In this document: positions 25,780 through 34,915 of the stretch, piece by piece | How positions within the stretch are numbered: the first letter of the stretch is position 1 | Layout: every line of letters begins with the position of its first letter | NCBI GenBank assembly: GCA_023396225.1 | Contig: JAEWWT010000027.1 | Span: 124,001 to 188,000, forward strand | Length of the DNA: 64,000 bases | Reading direction: 5' to 3' | Source of the DNA: Bacillota bacterium | Lineage (GTDB): Bacteria; Bacillota; Clostridia; Oscillospirales; Ruminococcaceae | Program-made: the position numbers and the translations under genes | Notes under the pieces: model-generated | What the model saw: the letters and a program-made list of their open reading frames with translations, nothing else | Told to the model about the DNA's origin: nothing | Database searches by the model: none

Positions 25780-27261
25780 TTATTTCTTAGCTTTCTTAGG
25801 TTTTTCTGCTTGATTGTCAAGTCTTGTTGACCATACAAATCCAAGGAGAAGCCAGAAGAAAGGAGCTACTGTTATTGTGCTAGCACTGAAAAACGCCTGT
25901 ACAAGATATGCAAGCAAAGCAACTGGCAATGCAGCTCTGAACCAACTGCTGTTGTCAGATTTAAAAGCCTTGAAGCCTGTAATCATACGCTTTATTGAGA
26001 AACCGATAAGGGTAAGGTAAACTATAAGCGCAGGAATTCCTCTTGTTGCTGCGGTGTACAGATATTCATTATAACTCTTATCAAGAAAGTCAAATTGTTT
26101 ACCAATAAGTAGATTTTCAATTGCAAGGCAGTCAGGTCCAATACCGAAGAGCGGATTATTCTTGATTATTTCAAGAGCGTTGCTCCATGCAATTTCATAA
26201 AGTCCTTGTGTATTTACAGGAGACATAGATCCACTGACATAAAGCCTGTAAAAGCTGTCATAGAATGCAATTGATTTATCCCTTGGCATACGTCTGTTGT
26301 CAACACCTATATAGTCAACAATGTTTATGCCTTGTGTAAGTGCTACAATTAGCAATGTAATACCGAGAGCAATTATAATAACTGCAAGCCTTGCTGACGG
26401 AGTTTTAAACAGCTTTGATTCAAATGTACGCTGTTTTCCGTTCGTTGCATTTATAAGCTGTAAGATTACTAAAACAACTACAACCGCTCCGATACCGATG
26501 AGAGGTACAATTGATGATGTGAACAGGGATGTAAGGAAGAAGAATACCGCTCCAACGCTATATATTCTAGCTCTGATTATGCTTTTGTCATAAATAGCGC
26601 CAGTGATAGCTATACCTGTGAGAAGTGTCATAAGTGATCCGAAGAATATCGGGCTGTCTGCAAGTCCGCTTGAAAGGTTTACGTTTTCGTAAGCTATTAC
26701 AGGGAGGTCACGGTAATCAGACGGAAATGATAATCCAGGAATATGCTGAAGGACAGCAACCCCTGCTTGAACAAATCCAGCCGCAACAAGTAAATCCATT
26801 ATGTTTAGAACTGTTTTTTGAGATGAAACTGTTGTCGCCAGAAGAAATATTCCGAAATAGGAAAGCAATGCAAGGTATCCTTCCTGACGGCCAAGGTTTC
26901 CAATGAGCGGAGTTGATACCTCATATCCTGTGCCAGAAATTCTCCCTAACGCTATGTAATATGATACAAGTCCCAGTATTGACATAAGTATGATAGCTAT
27001 GTAAGACTTATTGTCCTTGAACAGCACATCTTTTTTAAGCATTACAATCAGATAAAACAGTATGCATGTAAATCCTGTTGCATAAAGGAATGCTCCTGAA
27101 ATAAAGGTCCTTTTATCTGAACCGCAAAGAATTGCTGCTCCGAGAAGAGGGAAGATGATGCAGAAAATAAGAACACCATGTATCCACTTTTGCAGTGTTG
27201 TGGATTTCATGTTAAGAATAAAGTTTGACTTTTCAGTAGTGCCGAAAATCGTTTTTGGCAT
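25780..27261 (-). CDS. O-antigen ligase/polymerase-like membrane protein
   Basis: 493 residues with about 12 spans, a large extracytoplasmic loop (about residues 325-410) and a Lys-rich C-terminal end (KPKKAKK). The loop carries NPLFGIGPDCLAIENL and YNEYLYTAATRGIPALIVYL, the Wzy_C/O-antigen ligase pattern. In Gram-positive bacteria such proteins polymerise or transfer lipid-linked glycans to wall polymers or proteins. Exact role unknown. It lies downstream of rny in the same direction, separated by a terminator. Confidence 0.8.
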   Translation of the reverse strand: MPKTIFGTTEKSNFILNMKSTTLQKWIHGVLIFCIIFPLLGAAILCGSDKRTFISGAFLYATGFTCILFYLIVMLKKDVLFKDNKSYIAIILMSILGLVSYYIALGRISGTGYEVSTPLIGNLGRQEGYLALLSYFGIFLLATTVSSQKTVLNIMDLLVAAGFVQAGVAVLQHIPGLSFPSDYRDLPVIAYENVNLSSGLADSPIFFGSLMTLLTGIAITGAIYDKSIIRARIYSVGAVFFFLTSLFTSSIVPLIGIGAVVVVLVILQLINATNGKQRTFESKLFKTPSARLAVIIIALGITLLIVALTQGINIVDYIGVDNRRMPRDKSIAFYDSFYRLYVSGSMSPVNTQGLYEIAWSNALEIIKNNPLFGIGPDCLAIENLLIGKQFDFLDKSYNEYLYTAATRGIPALIVYLTLIGFSIKRMITGFKAFKSDNSSWFRAALPVALLAYLVQAFFSASTITVAPFFWLLLGFVWSTRLDNQAEKPKKAKK

Positions 27262-27287
27262 ATAACCACCTCATTGTTTGTCTTTTC

Positions 27288-27320
27288 ACAAAAACCCTGC
27301 ACATATTCTGTACAGGGTTT
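27288..27320 (-). terminator. Terminator of rny
   Basis: Stem AAACCCTG/CAGGGTTT with a T-run on the minus strand, just downstream of the RNase Y stop. Confidence 0.75.
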
Positions 27321-27337
27321 GATGCTAATAAACTATT

Positions 27338-28903
27338 TTATTTTGCGAATGCAATTGCTCGGCTTTCACGGATCAGATGAACCTTAATCTGTCCAGGATA
27401 ATCCATTTCATTCTCAATTCGCTGTGCAATATCTCTTGCAACAATAACCATCTTGTCATCATCAACCTGATCGGGAAGAATCATTATGCGCACTTCACGT
27501 CCTGCCTGGATAGCAAAGGACTTTTCAACGCCCTCGTAAGAGGTACAGATTTCTTCAAGCTTCTGAAGACGCTTGATGTAGTTTTCATAATTCTCGCTTC
27601 TTGCGCCAGGTCTTGCAGCTGATATAGCATCTGCTGCCTGAACAAGAGCTGCAACAACGGACTTGATTTCAACATCGCCGTGATGTGCTTCAATTGCATG
27701 AATAACATCAGGACTTTCCTTATACTTACGGCACACATCGACACCAATCTGAACATGAGAACCTTCAATTTCATAGCTGAGAGCCTTGCCGATATCGTGG
27801 AGAAGACCTGCACGTCTTGCAAGGTTTGCATCAACTCCAAGCTCGCTTGCCATAATTCCTGCAAGATGAGCAACTTCAATTGAGTGGTTGAGAACATTCT
27901 GACGGTAAGATGTTCTATATCTTAAACGTCCGATAAGCTTTACAAGCTCATGGTTAAGACCGTGAACGTTGGTTTCGAGAACAGCACGTTCGCCTTCCTG
28001 CTTGATCTTATGCTCAACCTCACGCTTTGCCTTTTCAACCATTTCTTCAATTCTGGATGGATGAATTCGGCCGTCAGCAATGAGCTTTTCAAGAGCAATT
28101 CTTGCAACTTCACGTCTTGCCTGGTCGAAGCAGGAAAGAGTAATAGCTTCAGGAGTATCATCTATAATAAGATCAACGCCTGTAAGAGTTTCAAGTGTTC
28201 TGATGTTACGTCCCTCACGTCCGATGATACGTCCCTTCATTTCGTCGTTAGGGAGAGGAACAACTGATACGGCAGTTTCAGAAACCTGATCAGCAGAACA
28301 TTTTGAAATAGCAAGTGAAATAAGATCTCTTGCCTTTTCTTCACATTCATCCTTGAGTTGCTGTTCATAATGTTGTATCTTGAGAGCCTTATCATGAGCA
28401 AGTTCATTTTCAAGCATTGAAAGGAGATGATCCTTGGCCTGTTCCATTGTGAACTGGGATATACGTTCAAGGATTTCCATTTCAGATTTCTTGATACGAT
28501 CGGCTTCATCAAGTTTATCGTCTGCCTGCTTCAGTTTTTTCTGGAGAAGTTCATCTTTCTTTTCAAGGTTATCGTTTTTCTTGTCAAGATTTTCTTCCTT
28601 TTGCTGAACTCTGCGTTCTTGACGGGAGATTTCATTTCTCCGTTCTTTTATTTCCTTTTCAAGTTCGGAACGGCTTTTGTAAATTTCGTCCTTTGCCTCT
28701 ACAAGAGCAAGCTTGGTCTTGCTTTCGGCTTCTTTTTTAGCAGCTTCAATAAGACGTTCAGCTTCTTTTTCAGCTGATCCGATAGCTGATTCTGCCTGCT
28801 GCATACGGTACTTGATTCCAAATCGAAACATTATTAAACCGCAGATTACAGAACCGGCAATAAAAGTCAATATAGCTATAATAATAGCAGTTGTCGTGTT
28901 CAA
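27338..28903 (-). CDS. rny: Ribonuclease Y
   Basis: 521 residues, the usual length. One N-terminal span (about 4-24), a long charged coiled coil (about 30-170), a KH domain with GRIIGREGRNIRTLE (about 225-240) and an HD domain with LLHDIGK and EAHHGD. This endoribonuclease initiates mRNA decay at the membrane in Bacillota. The start is TTG 28903 with AAGGAGGT nine bases upstream. No frameshift or missing catalytic residue is seen. Confidence 0.97.
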   Translation of the reverse strand: MNTTTAIIIAILTFIAGSVICGLIMFRFGIKYRMQQAESAIGSAEKEAERLIEAAKKEAESKTKLALVEAKDEIYKSRSELEKEIKERRNEISRQERRVQQKEENLDKKNDNLEKKDELLQKKLKQADDKLDEADRIKKSEMEILERISQFTMEQAKDHLLSMLENELAHDKALKIQHYEQQLKDECEEKARDLISLAISKCSADQVSETAVSVVPLPNDEMKGRIIGREGRNIRTLETLTGVDLIIDDTPEAITLSCFDQARREVARIALEKLIADGRIHPSRIEEMVEKAKREVEHKIKQEGERAVLETNVHGLNHELVKLIGRLRYRTSYRQNVLNHSIEVAHLAGIMASELGVDANLARRAGLLHDIGKALSYEIEGSHVQIGVDVCRKYKESPDVIHAIEAHHGDVEIKSVVAALVQAADAISAARPGARSENYENYIKRLQKLEEICTSYEGVEKSFAIQAGREVRIMILPDQVDDDKMVIVARDIAQRIENEMDYPGQIKVHLIRESRAIAFAK

Positions 28904-29324
28904 AGACGATATACCTCCTTATAATAAAATAATGTTAAACATTACTTCGGAGGTCGATAGTAAATTTTCACGCTATTAAAAAATGACAGTCATATTACCC
29001 GGCATAATTTGCTGCATGAGCAGCAGACATTCATTGGCAAATGTCATATAAATAATAATCCGATATATTATTTTAACCCTCTTAAAATCCAGAAAAATCA
29101 AATAAAAATATATGAAAATCTTCTATTCAACCATAGAAGTAACAAAAAGATAAGCAATTTATATTCAATGACTGCTCAAGTAGCTCAAGTGCAGATACAT
29201 CTATATATAAATATATTGCAATCATTTATATATTTTAATATATATCAGTTTGTTTGTCAAGAAAATTTATAAATTTTGACACTAATTAATAATATTTAAA
29301 CGTTTTTGCTGTTTAAATAGACGG
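28904..29324. other. AT-rich intergenic region upstream of rny and the T-box
   Basis: About 420 bases, more than three-quarters A/T by eye, holding the rny leader and little else. An open frame at 29009-29272 has no SD and a random-looking composition. A short AATGTT/AACATT dyad lies near 28930. Confidence 0.5.
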
Positions 29325-29353
29325 TTGACAAAAATAAATAGGTGTGGTATTAT
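29325..29353 (+). promoter_or_regulatory. Promoter of the T-box leader
   Basis: TTGACA (29325-29330), 17-base spacer, TATTAT (29348-29353), about 25 bases before stem I of the T-box. Confidence 0.85.
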
Positions 29354-29377
29354 ATAAATTACGTTATTTATATTCAT

Positions 29378-29634
29378 AAAGCGTTGATAAGGAAGGCATC
29401 CTTCATCCGGTTTTCAGAGATTTTCCGCCATCGGCTGCAAGCGGAATTAACCAGTAAGGAATGCACACCGCCTTTGAGTCTGTCCAATAAACAGCGGCTG
29501 CTCCCGTTACAGAGCATAATGAGATATACTGTTCTGATATTATTTTTCACAGTATATGAACATGGGTGGAATCACGATATTATCGTCCCTTGACAAATGG
29601 CATCTGCTGTTTATCATGGGGCGTTTTTATTTTA
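29378..29634 (+). ncRNA. T-box leader RNA
   Basis: Stem I begins with GCGTTGATAAGG and contains the AG bulge region (CAGAGATTTTCC), a distal GGCTGCAAGC loop and a 3' strand GGAATGCACACCGCCTTTGAGTC. The T-box sequence is GGGTGGAATCACG (29564-29576), and the terminator is CGTCCC (29584-29589)/GGGGCG (29618-29623) with a T-rich tail. TGGA in the T-box implies a tRNA with U at the discriminator position. The specifier is either TGC (Cys, canonical GGAA-NNN register) or ACC (Thr, if the loop is ACACCG). The nearby thrS favours Thr. Uncharged tRNA binding should permit readthrough into the cupin and probably thrS. Confidence 0.88.
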
Positions 29635-29666
29635 TCATTTTTAAAATCTATAACGGAGGTAGTGAA

Positions 29667-30011
29667 ATGGAAAAGGTTAATCTTCTTGAAAAAGTCAATG
29701 CAGTTGACGCACTTTATGTGTACGACAAAATAGGCAGGCTTAATGGAAATGTTCTTAGCGTTGTTCAGGTGGAAAACCGAACTCTTAATTTCCATGTTCA
29801 TGAGCACTCCGATGAGTTGTTTTATGTAATAGAAGGCTCGTTCCACATTGATACTGATAACGGACTTATTCCGATAAACCAGGGAGAATTTATAATAGTA
29901 CCAAAGGGTACAAGGCACAGACCTGTCGTTAAATCGCTGACAAAATTTCTGATGATTGAAATGGACGGAACTCTTAACAAAGAAAACAGCGGCGACCTTT
30001 ATGAAGACTGA
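29667..30011 (+). CDS. Single-domain cupin protein
   Basis: 114 residues from the ATG at 29667 (SD CGGAGGT). Cupin motif 1 reads HVHEHSDELFYVIEG (about 49-63, metal-binding His/His/Glu) and motif 2 is PINQGEFIIVPKGTRHRP (about 73-90, His at 88). This is a small metal-binding beta-barrel with no other domain; the reaction is unknown. It is the first gene after a T-box terminator, so it is induced by lack of one amino acid, and thrS follows 241 bp later in the same direction. Confidence 0.82.
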   Translation: MEKVNLLEKVNAVDALYVYDKIGRLNGNVLSVVQVENRTLNFHVHEHSDELFYVIEGSFHIDTDNGLIPINQGEFIIVPKGTRHRPVVKSLTKFLMIEMDGTLNKENSGDLYED

Positions 30012-30142
30012 TATTGCTTGAGAAAGATGTCACAATATGTTGTATATTATATATAGTATCAGGTTTGGCTGACTCAAAATATTACAATAAGAAGTGTATT
30101 TAGGATAAAATTAATATATGAAGAAAATTTAGGAGGAAAAAA

Positions 30143-30255
30143 GTTTGAAAGATAAATCTTTCAAACTATGAGTTTTGTGCTTTTCGAACTACCGTTCGAA
30201 ATTTTGCTATGCAAAAACCACACAAAACATCAAGAAAGGAATGGTAATAAATATG
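30143..30255 (+). repeat. Start-codon-associated structured repeat, copy 1 (thrS)
   Basis: The palindrome GTTTGAAAG...CTTTCAAAC (30143-30166) is followed by GTTTTGTG (30172-30179), inner hairpins TTCGAAC/GTTCGAA and TTTTGC/GCAAAA, and closing CACAAAAC. Then comes an SD (GAAAGGA) and ATG-GTA-ATA-AAT-ATG ending at 30255. Directly before it lies TTTAGGAGGAAAAAA, which looks like the native thrS SD, now about 110 bases from the start codon. Confidence 0.85.
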
Positions 30256-32196
30256 ATTAAGCTTACATTGAAGGACGGAAGCATCCGTGAAATTGAGGGC
30301 GCAATGTCTGCTGCCGAAATTGTAAAGGGTATCGGCGCTGGTCTTTATAAGGCTGCTTGCTGCGTTAAGATCGACGGAAAGGTTTGTGACATAAGAACAA
30401 CTATTGATAAGGACTGCACATTCGAAGTTCTTACATTCGACAGCGAAGAAGGCAAAAAGACTTTCTGGCATACAACATCACATGTTCTAGCTCAGGCTGT
30501 AAAACGTCTTTTCCCAAACACAAAGCTTGCAATCGGTCCTGCTATTGATGCAGGTTTCTATTATGACTTTGACGGTGAAAGAGCATTTACTGCTGATGAC
30601 CTCTCAAAGATTGAAGCTGAAATGAAGAAGATTGTCAAGGAAGGCATTGAACTTGAACAGTTCGGACTTCCTGTTGACGAAGCTATAAAGGTGCTTGAAG
30701 AAATGGGCGAGCCTTACAAGGTTGAGCTTTGCAAGGAACATGCTGACAAGGGCGAGGATATCTCATTCTACAAGCAGGGTGATTTCACAGATCTCTGCGC
30801 TGGTCCGCATCTTATGAACACAGCTGTTATCAAGGCATTCAAGCTTACAGCTTGTACAGGCGCATACTGGAGAGGTGATGCAAAGGGCAAGCAGCTTTCA
30901 AGAATTTATGGTGTTTCTTTCCCTAAGGCTTCAGAGCTTGAAGCTCATCTTACTATGCTTGAAGAAGCTAAAAAACGTGACCATAACAAGATTGGACGTG
31001 AGCTTGAATACTTCACAACTGTTGACTACATCGGTCAGGGACTTCCAATCATGCTCCCTAAGGGCTCAAGAGTTATCCAGCTTCTTCAGAGATGGGTTGA
31101 AGATACAGAGCAGAAGAAGGGTTACTTCCTTACAAAAACTCCTCTCCTTGCAAAGAGAGAACTTTACAAGATTTCTGGGCACTGGGATCATTACCTTGAC
31201 GGCATGTTTGTTCTTGGTGATCCTAACGATGAAACAAAGGAATGCTTTGCTCTTCGTCCTATGACATGTCCGTTCCAGTATCAGGTATTCCTTAACAGAC
31301 AGCGTTCATACCGTGACCTTCCAATGCGTCTTGGTGAAACATCAACACTTTTCCGTAACGAAGACAGCGGCGAAATGCACGGACTTATCAGAGTAAGACA
31401 GTTCACAATTACAGAGGGACATATAATTCTCCGTCCTGAACAGCTTGAAGAAGAATTTAAGCAGTGCCTTGAACTTATCAAATACTTCATGGGCAAGCTT
31501 GGTCTGCTTGAAGATGTAACATTCAGATTCTCGCAGTGGGATCCTAACAATACTGCTAAATATGAAGGCACCGCTGAACAGTGGGATGAAGTACAGGCGC
31601 TTATGTATAAGATACTTGAAGACCTTGATGTAAAGTATGATATAGGAGTGGACGAAGCTGCTTTCTATGGTCCTAAGCTTGACGTTCAGGCTAAGAATGT
31701 ATACGGCAAGGAAGATACACTCTGTACTATTCAGATAGATATGCTTCTTGCCAAAAAATTTGGTATGGAATATATTGATACAGACGGACAGAAGAGAATG
31801 CCTTATATTATCCACAGAACATCACTCGGATGTTATGAACGTACACTTGCAATTCTCCTTGAAAAGTATGCAGGTGCATTTCCACTCTGGCTTTCACCTG
31901 AACAGATAAGAATTCTCCCTGTTACAGACAGAGCCCTTGAATATGCCAACGAAATCAGTACAAAGCTTGACAACAGAGGCATAAGAGTTACTGTTGACAA
32001 CAGAAATGAAAAGATCGGATATAAGATTCGTCAGGCTCAGCTTGAAAAGATTCCATATTTCTTTATTGTCGGAGATAAGGAAGCAGAAGAAAATACAATT
32101 TCTCTCCGTTCAAGAAAGGATGGCGACCTCGGCGCTATGCCTGCCGCTGATGTTCTTGCAAAGATATTCGAGGAGAATGAAACTAAGGCTTTATAA
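30253..32196 (+). CDS. thrS: Threonyl-tRNA synthetase
   Basis: 647 residues from the ATG at 30253 (MIKLTLKDGS, the normal ThrRS start). Domains: TGS (1-60), editing domain with HTTSHVLAQAVKRLFP (HxxxH, about 73), class II catalytic core (about 245-540, motif 2 FRNEDSGEMHGLIRVRQFT) and C-terminal anticodon-binding domain. It charges tRNA-Thr. The upstream ATG at 30241 would add MVIN and belongs to the inserted repeat; its SD spacing is too short. Codon use is strongly biased, as expected for a highly expressed gene. Probably under the T-box 600 bp upstream. Confidence 0.97.
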   Translation: MIKLTLKDGSIREIEGAMSAAEIVKGIGAGLYKAACCVKIDGKVCDIRTTIDKDCTFEVLTFDSEEGKKTFWHTTSHVLAQAVKRLFPNTKLAIGPAIDAGFYYDFDGERAFTADDLSKIEAEMKKIVKEGIELEQFGLPVDEAIKVLEEMGEPYKVELCKEHADKGEDISFYKQGDFTDLCAGPHLMNTAVIKAFKLTACTGAYWRGDAKGKQLSRIYGVSFPKASELEAHLTMLEEAKKRDHNKIGRELEYFTTVDYIGQGLPIMLPKGSRVIQLLQRWVEDTEQKKGYFLTKTPLLAKRELYKISGHWDHYLDGMFVLGDPNDETKECFALRPMTCPFQYQVFLNRQRSYRDLPMRLGETSTLFRNEDSGEMHGLIRVRQFTITEGHIILRPEQLEEEFKQCLELIKYFMGKLGLLEDVTFRFSQWDPNNTAKYEGTAEQWDEVQALMYKILEDLDVKYDIGVDEAAFYGPKLDVQAKNVYGKEDTLCTIQIDMLLAKKFGMEYIDTDGQKRMPYIIHRTSLGCYERTLAILLEKYAGAFPLWLSPEQIRILPVTDRALEYANEISTKLDNRGIRVTVDNRNEKIGYKIRQAQLEKIPYFFIVGDKEAEENTISLRSRKDGDLGAMPAADVLAKIFEENETKAL

Positions 32197-32211
32197 TATA
32201 GTAATGAATAA

Positions 32212-32240
32212 GGGGAGGATGGAAATGTCCTCCCCATTTC
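32212..32240 (+). terminator. Terminator of thrS
   Basis: Stem GGGGAGGA/TCCTCCCC (32212-32235). The following T-tract is weak. Confidence 0.6.
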
Positions 32241-32393
32241 TGCAAAGTGCTTACATTCAAAAATTACAATATTGTTACGATTTTCTTATTATTGTAATAA
32301 ATAATAAATTTATTTATCAGAAATTAGCTTATTTAATATCCAAAATGTACATTGTGAACGAATTGCAAAACTTAAATTTGTATTTAGTGTACA

Positions 32394-32460
32394 TTGACAC
32401 TTTAGACGCATAATGATAAAATAATAGCGTGATATACGGATGGATACATATTCCGTATAT
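32394..32460 (+). promoter_or_regulatory. Promoter and 5' hairpin of surface protein gene 1
   Basis: TTGACA (32394-32399), 17-base spacer, TAAAAT (32417-32422). The early transcript then carries a perfect 9-bp hairpin ATATACGGA/TCCGTATAT (32432-32460), plausibly an mRNA 5' stabiliser. The rest of 32241-32534 is AT-rich without a gene. Confidence 0.75.
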
Positions 32461-32534
32461 TCGTTATACGTGTTTCCAATATTATTGGAGATATATAGAA
32501 TAAAAATAACAACAAAACAAGGAGGATTTTTTTC

Positions 32535-34238
32535 ATGAACATGAAAAAGACAATCGCTGCTCTTTCAGCAGCAGCAGTAGCTGTATCTGCAATGGCTACA
32601 ACAGTATCAGCTGAAGAAGCTAAGCAGGGTTCATTTACATATGACCTCGTTAGAGAAACAAAGACAATCGAAGACGGTACTGCTACAATAACAACAATTG
32701 CTTCAGGTCTTGACCTTACAGCTGCTACAGATCTTAAGATCACAATGAACAATGCTGATGTTAACAAGTATAAGGCTGGCGAGACAACTTACACAATTAC
32801 TGTTACAAAGCCAGGTACAACTCAGGTTTGGACAAAGGAAATCGGCAGCAAGAATGATAAGGCTAACTTCTCAACATGGATTACATTTGTTGGTGATAAT
32901 GCTATCGTTACAATCCCTGTTGCTACAGGTGCTACAACAGGCGGTATCGATAATGGTGCAGTTGCATTTGACTCAAACGTAAGAGTTCAGATCGTTGCTC
33001 AAACAAAGCACGGCATCAAGGATGACTCACAGAAGAAGTTCAACGCTGCTGTTGCTGCTGGCACAATCAGCACAGAATTTGAAGCTATTTCAGCTGCTAA
33101 TGCTGCTGAACTTGCTAAAATTAATGCTGATATCGCTACAGTAAGTGGTTGGGTTATTGGCACAGACGTTAATGGTGCTGCTCTTACAGCTACAGGTGCT
33201 CCTGATATTTCTGGTGTTGCTTTTGACGCTGTTACACAGGCTGATAAGACTGCAACACTTAATGCTCTTGCAGTTCTTAAGAATGCAATCCAGACAAAGG
33301 TTCAGCCACAGATCGCTTCAACAAACGCTGGCGAAAAGATTAACCTTTTCCCAATGATGACAACAGTTAACGGTATTGCTAGACCAAACGGAGTTGGTTC
33401 TGACTATGTTATCACAAATGCTGATGGCAAGCAGGTTCAGAATGATGAATATGACCTTATCACAGCTACACAGTCAAAGGTTTATGATGAATTTGACCTC
33501 ATTGACTACCTCGAACTCAACAGAGGCGACCTCAACGACAGAATTGGTAAGGTTGGCTACCACAATGTACTCCCAGTTCTTAACGACGTTATCGCTAACT
33601 ACGAAGATGTTACATTCACATTCACAACTTCTGCTCTCTATGTAAACATCGATTCAAGAGATAAGAACACAGCTTCTTATGTTAAGAAGGCTGATGATAA
33701 GCACTTTGGTGAAGGTTTCACAGAAAAGAAGGATGATTTCTGGTACAACCCATCATTCGGTCAGCACCTCTATGGTAAGGACTACTATGATGCTGAAGGT
33801 TCAGGATTTGTTGGAACACAGCAGAGCTGGGCATTCAACCTCTTCACAGGCGGTCTTACAGTAAACAACAAGTACACAATGTCACTCAACGATACTCAGG
33901 TATTCGATTGGGGCGAAAATACACTCTCATTTGATTGGGATTCAGTATCAGATGGTAAGGTAACTAACGCTAGATACCTCCTCGAATACATGAACCTCTA
34001 CACATCAACACCTTGGTTCTGGGATTCAATGACAGTTGCATTCTCAAATGCAGTTGAAATTGAAGATGCTGAATCTGGTGAAGGCGTTGAAGGCGAAGAA
34101 GAAATCGTTGAAGACGAAGCTCCAGTTGAAGACGAAGCTCCAGCTGAAAACCCAGCAACAGGTAATGCTTCAGTTGCACTTGCTGTTATCCCTGTAGCTC
34201 TTGCTGCAGCAGCAATCGTTGCTAAGAAGAGAAGCTAA
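32535..34238 (+). CDS. Secreted surface protein with NPATG sorting signal, paralogue 1
   Basis: 567 residues. A signal peptide ends near SAEEAKQG (about 29). A long Thr/Ala/Asp-rich mature region follows, with no domain I recognise. It includes a helical segment (about 160-240) and a C-terminal block with WYNPSFGQHLYGKDYYDAEG and LLEYMNLYTSTPWFWD. An acidic linker (GEGVEGEEEIVEDEAP) leads to NPATG, a hydrophobic span and AKKRS, the layout of a sortase substrate anchored to peptidoglycan. SD AAGGAGG. Codon use (GCT, ACA, AAC, CTC-rich) is unlike most neighbours and suggests very high expression. Its close paralogue is at 38275. Confidence 0.85.
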   Translation: MNMKKTIAALSAAAVAVSAMATTVSAEEAKQGSFTYDLVRETKTIEDGTATITTIASGLDLTAATDLKITMNNADVNKYKAGETTYTITVTKPGTTQVWTKEIGSKNDKANFSTWITFVGDNAIVTIPVATGATTGGIDNGAVAFDSNVRVQIVAQTKHGIKDDSQKKFNAAVAAGTISTEFEAISAANAAELAKINADIATVSGWVIGTDVNGAALTATGAPDISGVAFDAVTQADKTATLNALAVLKNAIQTKVQPQIASTNAGEKINLFPMMTTVNGIARPNGVGSDYVITNADGKQVQNDEYDLITATQSKVYDEFDLIDYLELNRGDLNDRIGKVGYHNVLPVLNDVIANYEDVTFTFTTSALYVNIDSRDKNTASYVKKADDKHFGEGFTEKKDDFWYNPSFGQHLYGKDYYDAEGSGFVGTQQSWAFNLFTGGLTVNNKYTMSLNDTQVFDWGENTLSFDWDSVSDGKVTNARYLLEYMNLYTSTPWFWDSMTVAFSNAVEIEDAESGEGVEGEEEIVEDEAPVEDEAPAENPATGNASVALAVIPVALAAAAIVAKKRS

Positions 34239-34303
34239 TTTTAGCTTAAAGCTGAATAGTTTCATGAAAGATTAACATTACGTTATTCTAACATCTAAAT
34301 AAA

Positions 34304-34337
34304 AAGCTGCCCGGATGCAGAACGGGCAGCTTTTTTT
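34304..34337 (+). terminator. Terminator of surface protein gene 1
   Basis: Stem AAGCTGCCCG/CGGGCAGCTT with a T7 run. The loop GATGCAGAA is shared with the terminator after paralogue 2. Confidence 0.92.
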
Positions 34338-34362
34338 GTGTATTATTTTGAAAAGTAATATA

Positions 34363-34391
34363 TTGAATATTATTGAATAATATGGTACAAT
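34363..34391 (+). promoter_or_regulatory. Promoter of the small membrane protein gene
   Basis: TTGAAT (34363-34368), 17-base spacer, TACAAT (34386-34391). The -10 overlaps the ATG at 34390, which excludes that ATG as the start codon. Confidence 0.75.
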
Positions 34392-34410
34392 GTATTCGGA
34401 GGGATGCATA

Positions 34411-34872
34411 GTGAATATAGTTGCCGTAATATTGATATTAGTAAGTAGTCTAGTTATACTTTCGTCCATCGTAAATATATTGACAAAGCTAGATAAATAT
34501 AGTAAGGTAAGACAGATACTTAAGCACTCTGAAAATGTATTCGGAGAAGTAATGTGTATAACTGAACATAATGAAAAGCTTGGCGGAGCTGAGTGGAAAA
34601 CTCTTAGAATGAATGTGAAATATACTGTCGATAAAAAACAATATGTAATTGACAACATCAAAATAAATAAATCAGACAAAATATTCAAGGGGCAAAATGT
34701 TGTTGTTACATATGATATTAAAAGTCCTGCAAATGCTCTGGTAAAATTGGATATAAACAAAAGAACTTATTTTAATAACGGTAATTTTATTTCATGGCAA
34801 TGGGCAGTTAAAATTTCAGTTGTATTCCTGATTGGAATGGTTGGTCTGCTGTACGCAGTAAGCATACTATAA
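34411..34872 (+). CDS. Two-span membrane protein, DUF3592-like
   Basis: 153 residues from GTG 34411 (SD CGGAGGG); the promoter excludes the upstream ATG. An N-terminal span (about 2-24), a soluble domain of about 90 residues with beta-strand periodicity (WKTLRMNVKYTVDKKQY...GQNVVVTYDIKSP) and a C-terminal span. The 'extracytoplasmic beta domain between two spans' layout recalls DUF3592 proteins; I am not certain. Function unknown; monocistronic. Confidence 0.65.
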   Translation: MNIVAVILILVSSLVILSSIVNILTKLDKYSKVRQILKHSENVFGEVMCITEHNEKLGGAEWKTLRMNVKYTVDKKQYVIDNIKINKSDKIFKGQNVVVTYDIKSPANALVKLDINKRTYFNNGNFISWQWAVKISVVFLIGMVGLLYAVSIL

Positions 34873-34876
34873 TAAA

Positions 34877-34915
34877 ACGCATACTTAATGGAAATCCATA
34901 AAGTATGCGTATTAT
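34877..34915. terminator. Bidirectional terminator
   Basis: Stem ACGCATACTT/AAGTATGCGT with T/A runs on both sides, between convergent genes. Confidence 0.8.

Noticed and set aside
29009..29272. 87-codon open frame upstream of the T-box
   Set aside because: No SD, amino-acid composition typical of AT-rich noncoding DNA, and it lies in the rny/T-box intergenic region.
30175..30252. 26-residue N-terminal extension of ThrRS
   Set aside because: It is read from the inserted repeat; the TGS domain begins at 30253 and the first upstream ATG has no SD.
34278..34760. 160-codon minus-strand frame
   Set aside because: It is antisense to the promoter-supported membrane gene at 34411-34872 and has no SD of its own.
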